From Bog-473 sp963755375 (GTDB taxonomy: Bacteria > Actinomycetota > Acidimicrobiia > Acidimicrobiales > RAAP-2): 64,000 nucleotides of DNA. The stretch spans positions 2,480,001 through 2,544,000 of the forward strand of contig CAVWKG010000016.1 in assembly GCA_963755375.1 (NCBI GenBank). The letters are read 5' to 3'. A model generated the notes under the pieces. It searched no databases and was not told where the DNA came from. It was given only the letters and a program-made list of their open reading frames with translations. The translations under genes and the position numbers were made by a program. Of the stretch, positions 24,315 through 32,627 are shown piece by piece; the first letter of the stretch is position 1; every line of letters starts with the position of its first letter.

Positions 24315-24815
24315 ATGCACCGAAGGTCCGTAGCCGTAGCCGCAGTCGCCCTGGCGGCAATCGCCCTGGCCGTGGTCGGTGGCGACGCCGTGCTGGCGCG
24401 TCCCGCAAGGGCGGGGACGTCGGGCCTCGTGGTCAAGGTCACCCCCAGCGGGGGCCTTAAGCCGGGCCAGACGGTTGCCGTCAGCGGCCACGGTCTGCCG
24501 AAATCCTCCGGCGGCGGTCCCTGGACCTGGTTCATCACCGAGTGCACCGCTGCCGTCCGGGTCCGGGTGAACCCCGCCACCGACACCCCCCACTGCGACA
24601 TCGCGCACGCGCAGGCCATCCGGGTCAGCTCCAATGGCACGTTCAGCTCGCACTACCGCGTCACGAGCGGGATCATCGGCGACGGCTACTGCGGGACGGC
24701 CGGGCACGCCACCTGCGTCCTCGGGGTCGGGACGGCCCAGGGTCTGGGCACGGTCGTGCGGATCACGTTCAAGACGCCGCCGGCACCGTCCACCTCCACC
24801 ACGACGGCCGGCTGA
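24315..24815 (+). CDS. secreted neocarzinostatin-like protein
   Basis: A 166-residue exported protein. An N-terminal signal peptide (RR, then VAVAAVALAAIALAVVGGDAV, cleavage near ARPARA) precedes an immunoglobulin-like beta domain of the neocarzinostatin family: VTPSGGLKPGQTVAVSGHGLP near 42-62, an ECTA...HCDIA pair of Cys, then GYCGTAGHATCVLGVGTAQGLG with the second disulfide. The last 15 residues are Pro/Ser/Thr-rich. Known members bind enediyne chromophores, but many actinobacterial homologues have no linked biosynthesis, and none is seen here. Binding role is therefore open. Confidence 0.75.
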   Translation: MHRRSVAVAAVALAAIALAVVGGDAVLARPARAGTSGLVVKVTPSGGLKPGQTVAVSGHGLPKSSGGGPWTWFITECTAAVRVRVNPATDTPHCDIAHAQAIRVSSNGTFSSHYRVTSGIIGDGYCGTAGHATCVLGVGTAQGLGTVVRITFKTPPAPSTSTTTAG

Positions 24816-24826
24816 TAGCCGATTGC

Positions 24827-25450
24827 TCAGGCGTCGTGCAGCCACTCCAGGTGGTTGTAGCCGATGATCCGCCCCAGGCCGACGCCCACCGCCTCCTTCA
24901 AGAAGTACGGCACCGTCGACCAGCCGGTGATGGGCGAAGACTGCGTGGGCGTGGGCGACGGCGTCAGTGAGAGGTTCGACGCGATGGCCATGGAGCGGTC
25001 CTCGTGGAAGGGGTCGGTGGTCACGAGCACCACCTTGGCGCCGTGGGCGAGGAGTGCCGGCTGGGCGTCGGCGATGTTCTCGTAGCTGTCGTCCCCGCCA
25101 GCCTGGACGACCGCCGTTCTGGGCACGCCCTTGACCGCTTCGAGATACTGAGCTCCCGACTGCGCCTCGGTGCACTTGTCCCCTGGCTCCTTGTAGCCCG
25201 TCACCATGATCAGGTGGGCGTAGCCCCGGTGGTACAGGGTCGCGGCTTCGTCGAGGCGCGCCCGCAGGTCGGGGGAGGGCACGCAGTTGTACTGCGCCGC
25301 CCCCATGACCAGGATGGCGCCCGCGGGGCGTGGGTCGTACTGGCGCGAGGTCAGCCATACCTGTACCAGGGTCACGCCAAAGTAGAGGACGATCACCGCC
25401 ACGACGAGGAGCGCGAAGCGCAGCGCCCAGCGGAGCGGAGCCAGGAGCAT
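24827..25450 (-). CDS. YdcF/SanA-type DUF218 membrane protein
   Basis: A 207-residue protein with one N-terminal membrane helix (ALRFALLVVAVIVLYFGVTLVQVWL, about 9-33) and a DUF218 domain. Family features are AILVMGAAQYN near 45-55, RLDEAATLYHRGYAHLIMVTGY, SYENIADAQPAL, and VLVTTDPFHEDRSMAIA with the conserved H-x-x-R pair. The domain faces the outside and members are linked to envelope or vancomycin-related processes, without a settled reaction. The ATG overlaps the gltX stop (TGATG), so both are coupled. Confidence 0.85.
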   Translation of the reverse strand: MLLAPLRWALRFALLVVAVIVLYFGVTLVQVWLTSRQYDPRPAGAILVMGAAQYNCVPSPDLRARLDEAATLYHRGYAHLIMVTGYKEPGDKCTEAQSGAQYLEAVKGVPRTAVVQAGGDDSYENIADAQPALLAHGAKVVLVTTDPFHEDRSMAIASNLSLTPSPTPTQSSPITGWSTVPYFLKEAVGVGLGRIIGYNHLEWLHDA

Positions 25451-26961
25451 CAGGGGGCAGGGGTCACGCGGGCAAGCGCGGCCGCCAACCGGCGGTTCGT
25501 CTCGGTGCGGCCAAGCACAGCCAGCGAGTCGAACAATGGGAGGCCCCGGGTTCGGCCCATCACGGCGACGCGGATCGGCGCCTGCGCCTTGCCCAGCTTG
25601 CGCCCGACCGCGTCCGCGATCCCCAGCGTGACCTCGTGGAGCGCGTCCTTGTCCCACGGGCAGGTCTCGTAGGCGGCCAGCGCGTCGGCCAGGATCCTCG
25701 GCGCGCCCTCGTCGCCGGCGATCGCCTTCTGCCAGCTGTCCGGGTCGTCCGGGGCGTCTTCCAGGAAGAGGAAGTCGACCAGCTCGGGCACCTCGCCCAG
25801 CGTCGTGACGCGCTCCTGGGTCACCGCTGCCACCCGGGCGAAGACCACGGCGTCGAAGCGCTCCGGCGCCCAGGCCGGCGGCGCCACGGCGGGCGCCCCG
25901 GTGTCGGGGTCGCGCCAGCCCCCCGGTGCCCATTCCCCCGGTACGGGGTCGACCCACGGGCGCGCCGCGGCCACGAAGTCGTCCACCGTGAGCGCGCGGA
26001 GATAGACGCCGTTCATGTGCGAGAGCTTCTTGACGTCGAAGAACGCCGGCGACCGCTGCACGTCCTCCAGACGGAAACGCTCCAGGATCACCTGCAGGGG
26101 CAGGATCTCCTCGTCTCCGGGGCTCCAGCCGAGCAGAGCCAGGTAGTTCCGGAAGGCGGCCGGCAGGTAGCCCTGTTCGCGGTACATCTCCACCGCCACG
26201 GGGTCGCGCCGCTTGGAGAGCTTCTTCCCCTGCTCGTTGACCAGCAGCGGCAGGTGGGCGTAGGCAGGCAGCGCCAGGTCCGTCCCCTCGGCCCGGTTCA
26301 GCGCTCCCCACAGCATGATCTGCCGCGGCGTCGTCGGCAGCTGGTCCTCCCCGCGGATCACGTGCGAGATCGCCATGGTCCGGTCGTCGACCGCGTTGGC
26401 CAGGACGAAGAGGGGCTTGCCGTTCCCCTTCACGCAGATGAAATCCTCGAGCGCCCGCTGCGGGAACTCCACCTCGCCCCGCACGAGGTCGTCGACCTGC
26501 ACCACACCCTGGTCGGGCGTGCGAAAGCGCAGAGCCCGCCCGTCCCCCCGGGGCAGACCGAGGTCGCGGCAGTGCCCGTCATAGCCCGGCGTCGGGTCGC
26601 CTGCGACCGCCCGCTGCCGCGTCCGCTCGTCGATCTCCTCCCGTGTGCAGGCGCACGCGTACAGCGCCCCGCTGTCCCACAACGCCTCGATCGCCGCCGC
26701 GTGAGTCGCCTCCTGCGCCGACTGGAAGTAGGGACCCTCGTCGGGGGACATGCCCAGCCAGTCGAGTGCGGTGATGATGCCGTCGGTCCACTCGGGCCGG
26801 TTGCGCGCCTCGTCGGTGTCCTCGATCCGCAGGATGAAGGTCCCACCGTGCTGGCGCACGAAGAGCCAGTTGAACAGCGCGGCCCGCGCGCTCCCGACGT
26901 GGAAATAGCCGGTCGGCGAAGGGGCGAAGCGCGCCCGGGGCGGGTTGGTCGGATCGGTCAT
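25450..26961 (-). CDS. gltX: glutamyl-tRNA synthetase
   Basis: A 503-residue class I aminoacyl-tRNA synthetase that charges tRNA-Glu. RFAPSPTGYFHVGSARAALFN holds the HIGH equivalent (HVGS, 21-24); KKLSKR at 246-251 is the KMSKS loop. FILRIEDTD near 42-50 is family-typical. A C-x-C...C group (C103, C105, C131) may be the zinc site seen in part of the family. The C-terminal anticodon-binding domain is complete and ends TNRRLAAALARV. It sits about 1.3 kb from tRNA-Glu and tRNA-Gln on the same strand. Whether it also serves tRNA-Gln cannot be judged. Confidence 0.96.
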   Translation of the reverse strand: MTDPTNPPRARFAPSPTGYFHVGSARAALFNWLFVRQHGGTFILRIEDTDEARNRPEWTDGIITALDWLGMSPDEGPYFQSAQEATHAAAIEALWDSGALYACACTREEIDERTRQRAVAGDPTPGYDGHCRDLGLPRGDGRALRFRTPDQGVVQVDDLVRGEVEFPQRALEDFICVKGNGKPLFVLANAVDDRTMAISHVIRGEDQLPTTPRQIMLWGALNRAEGTDLALPAYAHLPLLVNEQGKKLSKRRDPVAVEMYREQGYLPAAFRNYLALLGWSPGDEEILPLQVILERFRLEDVQRSPAFFDVKKLSHMNGVYLRALTVDDFVAAARPWVDPVPGEWAPGGWRDPDTGAPAVAPPAWAPERFDAVVFARVAAVTQERVTTLGEVPELVDFLFLEDAPDDPDSWQKAIAGDEGAPRILADALAAYETCPWDKDALHEVTLGIADAVGRKLGKAQAPIRVAVMGRTRGLPLFDSLAVLGRTETNRRLAAALARVTPAP

Positions 26962-27013
26962 TCGGTGTGCCGGCGCACCCCGGGCGCCGGCGGGATGCGG
27001 GAGAGACCCGGCG

Positions 27014-27208
27014 TCAGTCTTCCTCTATGGAGATGGCCCCCGTCGGGCAGCCGTTGACCGCCTCGCGCAGGCGCTCGCGGAACTCCTCGGGCGGGTTCTC
27101 GTTGAGCACGTACAGATAGCCGTCGTCCCGCACCTCGAAGACCTCGGGCAGGATTCCCATGCAGACGGCGTTGCTGGCACACTCGTCGAAGTCCACGACG
27201 ACCTTCAC
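27014..27208 (-). CDS. [3Fe-4S]-type ferredoxin
   Basis: A 64-residue single-cluster ferredoxin: D-x-x-x-C-A-S-N-A-V-C-M-G near 8-18 and C-P-T-G-A-I near 54-59. Only three Cys ligands are in place, as in [3Fe-4S] ferredoxins that feed cytochrome P450 or related oxygenases. It ends in the acidic SIEED. Last gene of the thiolase-like/DUF35 operon, 60 bases after Ltp3-like. No P450 or reductase gene is in the window, so its partner lies elsewhere. Confidence 0.9.
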   Translation of the reverse strand: MKVVVDFDECASNAVCMGILPEVFEVRDDGYLYVLNENPPEEFRERLREAVNGCPTGAISIEED

Positions 27209-27268
27209 GGAGACCTCCTGGTCAGGGCTGGCTTGGCTCCGCCGAGCATACCGGCAGGGCCTCTCGCG

Positions 27269-28444
27269 TCAGGGCTTGTCGGCGCTGACGACCCACATGG
27301 CGAAGAACTGCGAGCCACCACCGTAGGCCTGGCCGAGGGCCCTGCGGGCGTCGGGCACCTGGTGCTCCCCCGCCAGGCCGCGCACCTGCAGCGCGGTCTC
27401 CAGGAAGCGGAGCATCCCGGACGCGCCGATCGGGTTCGACGACAGGACGCCGCCCGAGCAGTTCCACGGGATGTCCCCGCCCTCGATCATCGACGTTGCA
27501 CCGGCCTGGGTGAGCTTCCAGCCCTCGCCCTCCGGGCAGAAGCCGAGATTCTCGAGCCACATGGGCTCGTACCAGCTGAAGGGCACGTAGACCTCGGCCA
27601 TGTCGAAGTCCGAGCGCGGGTTCGTGATGCCGGCCTGGCGGTAGAGGTCGGCGGCGCAGTCCCGGCCCGCCTGCGGGTTGACCTGGTCCCGGCCGGCGAA
27701 CATCGTCGGCTCCGAACGCATGGCCATGCCGTGGATCCAGGCCGGTGGCCGCCCGGTCGACGCCGTCGCCGCGTCAGCGGCCTTCTCCGACCCGATGACC
27801 ATGGCGGCCGCGCCGTCGGAGGACGGGCACGACTCCAGGTAGTGCAGCGGGTCCCACAGCATGATCGACTCCTCCACCATCTGCATGGAGATGTCGGGCA
27901 GGTGGAGGTGCGCGTACGGGTTCTTCAGCGCGTGCAGCCGGTCCTTGACGGCCACCATCATGCCGATGTCGCGCGGTGCTCCGGAGCGGTACATGTAGGC
28001 CCGGATGATGGGGGCGAAGTACCCGCCGGCGCCGGCCAGGAGCGGCGCGGAGAACGGCTGGGGAACCGAGAGCGCCCACATGGCGTCGGAGTCGCTCTGC
28101 TTCTCGAAGGCCACGGTGAGGACACGATCGTGGATTCCCGAGGCCACCAGATGGGACGCCACGATCGCCGTCGAGCCGCCGACCGAGCCGGCCGTGTGGA
28201 CACGGAACATGGGCTTGCCCACCGCGCCGAGCGCGGGGGCGAGGTAGAGCTCGGGCATCATGACGCCCTCGAACATGTCGGGCGCCTTGCCGACGACCAC
28301 GGCGTCGATATCGGCGAAACCGAGACCGGCGTCCTCCAGGGCTGAGAGTGCGGCCTCGCGCACCAGGCCGGCGATGGAGACATCCTCCCGCTTGGACTTG
28401 GCCACCGTCTGGCCCACGCCGATGACTGCGCAACGCTCCGCCAT
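27269..28444 (-). CDS. thiolase-like lipid-transfer protein, Ltp3-like (no nucleophilic Cys)
   Basis: A 391-residue thiolase-fold protein very similar in motif pattern to mycobacterial Ltp3: V-V-V-G-K-A-P-D-M-F-E-G-V-M-M-P-E-L near 50-67 and AGRDQVNPQAGRDCAA. At the place where true thiolases carry the nucleophilic Cys it reads R-V-H-T-A-G-S-V-G-G-S, so the thiolytic Cys is missing, as in the Ltp2 retro-aldolase. The NPIGASG and GGGSQFFAMWVV end segments are present. It overlaps the Ltp4-like gene (TGATG). Likely an aldolase- or scaffold-type subunit in steroid side-chain breakdown; that role is inferred. Confidence 0.85.
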   Translation of the reverse strand: MAERCAVIGVGQTVAKSKREDVSIAGLVREAALSALEDAGLGFADIDAVVVGKAPDMFEGVMMPELYLAPALGAVGKPMFRVHTAGSVGGSTAIVASHLVASGIHDRVLTVAFEKQSDSDAMWALSVPQPFSAPLLAGAGGYFAPIIRAYMYRSGAPRDIGMMVAVKDRLHALKNPYAHLHLPDISMQMVEESIMLWDPLHYLESCPSSDGAAAMVIGSEKAADAATASTGRPPAWIHGMAMRSEPTMFAGRDQVNPQAGRDCAADLYRQAGITNPRSDFDMAEVYVPFSWYEPMWLENLGFCPEGEGWKLTQAGATSMIEGGDIPWNCSGGVLSSNPIGASGMLRFLETALQVRGLAGEHQVPDARRALGQAYGGGSQFFAMWVVSADKP

Positions 28445-29529
28445 CAGACACCCTCCAGGACGCAGACCAGGTTCTGTTGCAGGCAGGGCCCTGACGTGGC
28501 GTGCGCCACGGCGCGATCGGCCTTGCCGGACCAGATGGCGCGGGCCGACTCGCCGATGCGGATGAGCCCGGCCGACATCATGGGGTTGGCCGCCAGCGCG
28601 CCGCCGGAGGGATTGAGATCGACGCCCTCGCCCAGGCCCAGTGCGTCGGCCAGGATGATCTCCTGATGGGCGTAGGGCGCGTGCAGCTCGGCGACGTCCA
28701 CCTTCTTCGCACCCACCCCGGCCTTCTCCCCGGCCAGCTTCGTGGAGGGGGACACGGTGAGATCGCGGGCGCCCACGGAGTGCGTCTCGATCCGGTGGTC
28801 GATGCCGGTGATGAACGCCGGCCGCTCGCACAGCTCGTAGGCCCGTTCGCCTGCCGCCAAGACGACCGCCGCGCAGCCGTCGGTCAGCGGCGGCAGGGCG
28901 TGCCGGCGCAGCGGCGCCACCTCGTAGTCCTCGGCCAGCAATTCCTCCGTCGAACGGTCGTAGGCCACCTGGGCCTTGGGGTTGGCCAGCGCTGAGCGCC
29001 GGGAGCGACTGGCGACGGCGGCGAAGTCCACCTCGCTCGCCGTGCCCTTGTCGATCATGGCCTGCGCCTGCAGCGCGGCCAGCGAGGTCGGGTCGGGCCA
29101 CAGGGGGGCCAGGTAGTACGGGTCGAGCTGTACGGACAGGATCTCGGAGAGATCGCCCATCGACGAACGTCCGAAGGCGTAGACGAGAGCGGCGTCGATC
29201 TCGCCCTCCTGCAGCAGCACCCAGGCCTCGTAGAGCGCCCAGGCACCGTCCATCTCGACGTGTGACTCGGCCCGGGGCGGCCACACGCCGACCGCGTCGA
29301 GCGCAGCGACGAAGGAGAACGGTCCACCGACGAGGTAGTCGGTCGAGCCCGAGCAGATGAAGCCGACGTCGTCCTTGGTGATGCCGATGTTGCCGAACAC
29401 CTCGGCGACGACCGGCATGAGCATCTCCACCTCGTTGCGCGCGTCCTCGCGCCGGACGTTGTCGTACTGCGCGAAGGACACCACGCCCACGGGGCGACGG
29501 CCCGACGTGAGCGCGGGGAACTGGCTCAC
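28444..29529 (-). CDS. thiolase-like protein, Ltp4-like (no nucleophilic Cys)
   Basis: A 361-residue thiolase-fold protein starting with a GTG that overlaps the DUF35 stop by 4 bases. FICSGSTDYLVGGPFSF marks the N-terminal half. In the segment normally holding the Cys it reads H-V-E-M-D-G-A-W-A-L, without Cys. DLNPSGGALAANPMMSAGL and ATSGPCLQQNLVCVLE are the C-terminal motifs, where a Cys occurs near the thiolase's second catalytic Cys position. It resembles mycobacterial Ltp4 and, with the neighbouring Ltp3-like protein, probably forms a heteromer carried by the two DUF35 proteins. Confidence 0.82.
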   Translation of the reverse strand: MSQFPALTSGRRPVGVVSFAQYDNVRREDARNEVEMLMPVVAEVFGNIGITKDDVGFICSGSTDYLVGGPFSFVAALDAVGVWPPRAESHVEMDGAWALYEAWVLLQEGEIDAALVYAFGRSSMGDLSEILSVQLDPYYLAPLWPDPTSLAALQAQAMIDKGTASEVDFAAVASRSRRSALANPKAQVAYDRSTEELLAEDYEVAPLRRHALPPLTDGCAAVVLAAGERAYELCERPAFITGIDHRIETHSVGARDLTVSPSTKLAGEKAGVGAKKVDVAELHAPYAHQEIILADALGLGEGVDLNPSGGALAANPMMSAGLIRIGESARAIWSGKADRAVAHATSGPCLQQNLVCVLEGV

Positions 29530-30020
29530 AGGTACTCCTTGTACGTCTCGTAGTCGGCGTCAGTCTCGCCGGTGGGACGGAAGTACTTGACCGAGGCCAA
29601 CGTCGGCTCCAGCTCCTCGGGTGCGACCCACACGGCCTCGACCCGCATGCCCATGCGGATCTCGTCAGTGGGGATCTCCTGGATCAGGCCCATGAACGAG
29701 AGGTTGGCCCCGTCGAGCAGGATCTGCGCGCAGATGTAGGGGATCTCGATCGACTGGCCAGCAAAGGGCACGTTGACCACGCAGTAGGTGGTCACGGTGC
29801 CCGTGTTGGGCAGCTCGACGATCTCGTCGGTGGGCAGACCGTCGGTCGGGCAGGAGCCGCGTGAGGGGATGTAGACCTTCTTGCACATGGGACAGCGCTG
29901 CCCGATGAACTTGCCCACTTCGTACCCGTGCAGGTTCTTGCTCATGGCCACACCGGCCGTGAAGACGTAGTCGAGGTGGGTCGTCGCCGCCATCATCGTC
30001 ACCGGTTCGCGCTCGCTCAT
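29526..30020 (-). CDS. DUF35 OB-fold/zinc-ribbon protein
   Basis: A 164-residue DUF35 protein, a family that binds acyl-CoA and docks onto thiolase-like enzymes. The zinc ribbon is Q-R-C-P-M-C-K-K (near 42-49) plus one further Cys (GSCPTD); a fourth ligand is not obvious. The OB-fold follows (TGTVTTYCVVNVPFAGQSIEIPY...MGMRVEAVWV). It overlaps both neighbours by 4 bases. In M. tuberculosis a single longer protein (Rv3521, as I recall) has two such domains; here they are separate genes. Confidence 0.88.
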   Translation of the reverse strand: MSEREPVTMMAATTHLDYVFTAGVAMSKNLHGYEVGKFIGQRCPMCKKVYIPSRGSCPTDGLPTDEIVELPNTGTVTTYCVVNVPFAGQSIEIPYICAQILLDGANLSFMGLIQEIPTDEIRMGMRVEAVWVAPEELEPTLASVKYFRPTGETDADYETYKEYL

Positions 30021-30478
30021 CGTCCGCCCCCGACCGCCACGAAGTGGCTGATGTCCCTGACGTGTCCGACCCGCTCGTCCTCGGGGGTGAACTCGGGACG
30101 GACGCGCATGCCGGTCGAGACCTCGTCGGGCCCCGATGCCGGCAGCACGTGGAGGAACGAGGTGTCGGCGCCGTCGAATTGCACCAGCACCCAGGCGAAG
30201 GGCGTCTGCAGGGGGTGCTTGGGCCGCGGATGCGCCACCCAGGACCAGGTGGTCACCGTGCCCTCGGGCCCGACCTCCACCACGCCCTCGGTCTCCTCCC
30301 CCGTCTCGGGGTCGTACTCCGTCGGCGGCACGATGACGCGCCCTCCCGTGCCCCGGATGCCGAGGACCTTGCCGTCGCGCAACCCGGTGAGGAACGCACC
30401 CACGACCGGCCCCACGGAGCGCACGTAGGGGTACTCCAGGACGTGGTCGGCGCGGTAGATCACCGCCTCCTCTGCCAT
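30017..30478 (-). CDS. DUF35 OB-fold protein, first gene of the operon
   Basis: A 153-residue DUF35 protein without the zinc-ribbon Cys. The helical N-terminus (VLEYPYVRSVGPVVGAFLTGLRDGKVLGIRG) replaces the ribbon and the OB-fold follows: GTVTTWSWVAHP, PFAWVLVQFDGADTSFLHVL, STGMRVRPEF. GGGAGG lies just upstream of the ATG. First gene of the five-gene operon ending with the ferredoxin, with a KstR-like palindrome 40-63 bases upstream. Probably a CoA-ester-binding partner of one thiolase-like subunit. Confidence 0.85.
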   Translation of the reverse strand: MAEEAVIYRADHVLEYPYVRSVGPVVGAFLTGLRDGKVLGIRGTGGRVIVPPTEYDPETGEETEGVVEVGPEGTVTTWSWVAHPRPKHPLQTPFAWVLVQFDGADTSFLHVLPASGPDEVSTGMRVRPEFTPEDERVGHVRDISHFVAVGGGR

Positions 30479-30517
30479 TTCACCTCCCGTGTCCGAGGGC
30501 CCCGGCAGGCCCGGGGT

Positions 30518-30541
30518 GAAACTAGAACAGATTCCAGTTTC
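30518..30541. promoter_or_regulatory. KstR-like operator upstream of the DUF35/Ltp operon
   Basis: A 24-bp imperfect palindrome with perfect outer arms GAAACT and AGTTTC and 18 of 24 symmetric positions. Its centre, TAGAACAGATTCCA, differs by one position from TNNAACNNGTTNNA, the KstR consensus as I know it. It lies 40 bases before the first DUF35 start, where a repressor would block transcription. Confidence 0.6.
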
Positions 30542-30558
30542 GTGCCAGGTCTCGCCCG

Positions 30559-32088
30559 TCAATCGAGGCTGGAGATGTCGACCCCCGCCAGCAGCTGCGC
30601 AATGAAGGCCCGGTCGTTGAGGATCGGCACCTCCGAGACGAACATGCGGCCGTAGCGCTCGAAGTACATCAGCTGTTTGGCCAGCAGGAACGTCCCGCGG
30701 TCGAAGTCGGACATGAGCCCGCCGGACTGGTCCGCCAGGCGCCGCACCTTGCGCTGGGTGCGGAGGCGGCGCAGTATCGCCCGCACGCTGCGCTGGTGCG
30801 CCTCCACCCCCTGCGCTTTGGCCATCTGCAGCTGGATCGTCTGCATGATGCCGGCCAGGCTGACCTCCCCGAAGGGGCGGGTCAGCGCCGGCTCCATGAT
30901 GGAACGGACGAACGCGGTGAGCTCGTCGTCGGACAGGCCCACGGCCACCCCGATGGCCGGCCCGTACACGTCGGTGATGTGCTTCGTCACCACGGGCCAG
31001 GCCGCCTCGTCGCCCATGGCGGCGGAGAGCAGCGAAATGAAGAAGCGGTGTGTCGAGGGATCCAGCCGGCCCACGATCCCCCAGTCGATGACGCCGATAC
31101 GGCCGTCGCGCAGCAGCATCATGTTGCCGGCATGGACGTCGCCGTGGAAGGCGCCCCAGCGCACCGTGGTGAGGAAGAAGGCCCGCATCACTTCCTGGAC
31201 CAACGGGGTCGGATCGAAGCCGAGCTCGGCCACCCGGGCCAGGTCGTCGATGGGGACGCCGTCGAAGAACTCCATGGTCAACACGTTGCGGCCCGAGAGC
31301 TCCAGGTAGGGCTCGGGCACCGCCATGAGGTTCAGGTCGAACTCGCTCTGCAACCGGCGGAAGTGGACGAGCGAGCGGGCCTCGTTGCGCAGGTCCATCT
31401 CCTCGCCGATCTGCACCCGGAAGCCGTCGAGCAGCTGCAGGGTGGACCCGGCCATCTGGTCGCCGGTCTGGCGCACCAGGATCTCGAGCAGCGGCTGCAT
31501 GAGGTCGAGGTCGGTGGCCACGACGTGCTCGATGTTCGGCCGGAGCACCTTGACCGCGACCGTGCGCCCGTCGAGGAGGCGGGCCCGGTGCACGACGGCG
31601 ATGGAGGCCGTCCCGATCGGGTCGGGCTCGAACTCGGCGAACGCGTCACGCAGCGGCCGGCCGAGGTCCTCCTCCACCTGCTGGCGCACGTCGGGGAACG
31701 GCACCGGTGGGCCCGTGTCGAGGCAGGCGCGGAATTCGTCGGCCACGTCGTCGCCGAACATGCCGGGCGACGACGCGATGATCTGGCCGAACTTCATGAA
31801 GGTCCCGCCGAGGTCCTGGAAGCTCTTGCGCAGCGGCCGGGCCAGCTGCGCCGCCGGGAGAGGCCCCTGGCGGATGGTGCGCAGCTGGCGGAAGACGGTC
31901 GGGGTGAAGTGGATGGCCACCACCTTGGCGATGGTCCGGCTGCGGCGGAGGAGCTCGCGGTGCGTGGGATCGGGCAGTTGCCGCGGGTAGATGCGCGGCA
32001 CGTCCTCGGTCAGTGGGCGCCGTACCGGGGCCCGTTTCCGCACCTGGCGTGTCGCGCCGAGCGGTGCGTCCGCCGCGCCTTGGTTCAC
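30559..32088 (-). CDS. ABC1/AarF/UbiB family atypical kinase
   Basis: A 509-residue UbiB-type protein kinase-like protein; relatives act with ATP in quinone or isoprenoid lipid handling at the membrane. The signature K-x-G-Q is in LGGTFMKFGQIIAS near 94-107, the Ala-rich loop equivalent in IGTASIAVVHRA, the catalytic stretch in FHGDVHAGNMMLL near 316-328, and the DFG equivalent in VIDWGIVG. It starts with a GTG. Unlike many UbiB proteins no C-terminal membrane helices are obvious. It ends just before the KstR-like site and may be an independent unit. Confidence 0.9.
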   Translation of the reverse strand: MNQGAADAPLGATRQVRKRAPVRRPLTEDVPRIYPRQLPDPTHRELLRRSRTIAKVVAIHFTPTVFRQLRTIRQGPLPAAQLARPLRKSFQDLGGTFMKFGQIIASSPGMFGDDVADEFRACLDTGPPVPFPDVRQQVEEDLGRPLRDAFAEFEPDPIGTASIAVVHRARLLDGRTVAVKVLRPNIEHVVATDLDLMQPLLEILVRQTGDQMAGSTLQLLDGFRVQIGEEMDLRNEARSLVHFRRLQSEFDLNLMAVPEPYLELSGRNVLTMEFFDGVPIDDLARVAELGFDPTPLVQEVMRAFFLTTVRWGAFHGDVHAGNMMLLRDGRIGVIDWGIVGRLDPSTHRFFISLLSAAMGDEAAWPVVTKHITDVYGPAIGVAVGLSDDELTAFVRSIMEPALTRPFGEVSLAGIMQTIQLQMAKAQGVEAHQRSVRAILRRLRTQRKVRRLADQSGGLMSDFDRGTFLLAKQLMYFERYGRMFVSEVPILNDRAFIAQLLAGVDISSLD

Positions 32089-32141
32089 CGGGTCAGGGTA
32101 GGCGAGCCGCCGCCGCGCTCACCCATCGCCCTGGTGGGCCG

Positions 32142-32522
32142 TTACGAGAACGAGCCCTCGAGCGAGGCCAGGGCCGCCTTGTAGGTGTCGCCGAAGATGG
32201 GCGCCATCTCGTCGGGGGACACGTCGTAGGCCCAGATCACCCTGGAACCCCCACCGTCGGGCTCGACCGAGATGGTGGCGGTGTGCGCGTCGATGGGGAC
32301 ACCGTCCACGACCGAGTACGAGATGACGCGGTTCTCCTGGTCCCGGGCCAGCAGTCGCTCGCGGATCTCCATGCCGAACATGCCGATGACGCGGTCGTCA
32401 CCCTCCATGCGGAACGACTCCAGGCCCGGGAACAGCACGCCGACGCCGGCAAAGTCACCCACCTTCTCCCAGACCTCGTCGGGTGTCGCTGCGATCGTCA
32501 CGTCCACTGCGCCTGCTGCCAT
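32142..32522 (-). CDS. SRPBCC family (polyketide cyclase-like) protein
   Basis: A 126-residue START-like protein with a hydrophobic pocket. It opens AVDVTIAATPDEVWEKVGDFAG (about 5-26), continues with the curved-sheet pattern (VIGMFGMEIRERLLARDQENRVISYSV), and closes with the long C-terminal helix (MAPIFGDTYKAALASLEGSF). GAGGAGG stands upstream of the ATG at 32522. Ligand unknown. It diverges from the aldo/keto reductase gene with about 105 bases between. Confidence 0.8.
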   Translation of the reverse strand: MAAGAVDVTIAATPDEVWEKVGDFAGVGVLFPGLESFRMEGDDRVIGMFGMEIRERLLARDQENRVISYSVVDGVPIDAHTATISVEPDGGGSRVIWAYDVSPDEMAPIFGDTYKAALASLEGSFS

Positions 32523-32627
32523 TGCGGCCTCCTCGTCGCTCTCCGGTTCCCCAACCTGAAGTCGCCGGTACAGTACTGCCGACCCGGTCCTTCCGCATGA
32601 GACCGGCCGCCAGGAGGGAGAGTGCCG

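Noticed and set aside
25330..27057. A 575-residue plus-strand frame over gltX
   Set aside because: Antisense shadow of a clear glutamyl-tRNA synthetase.
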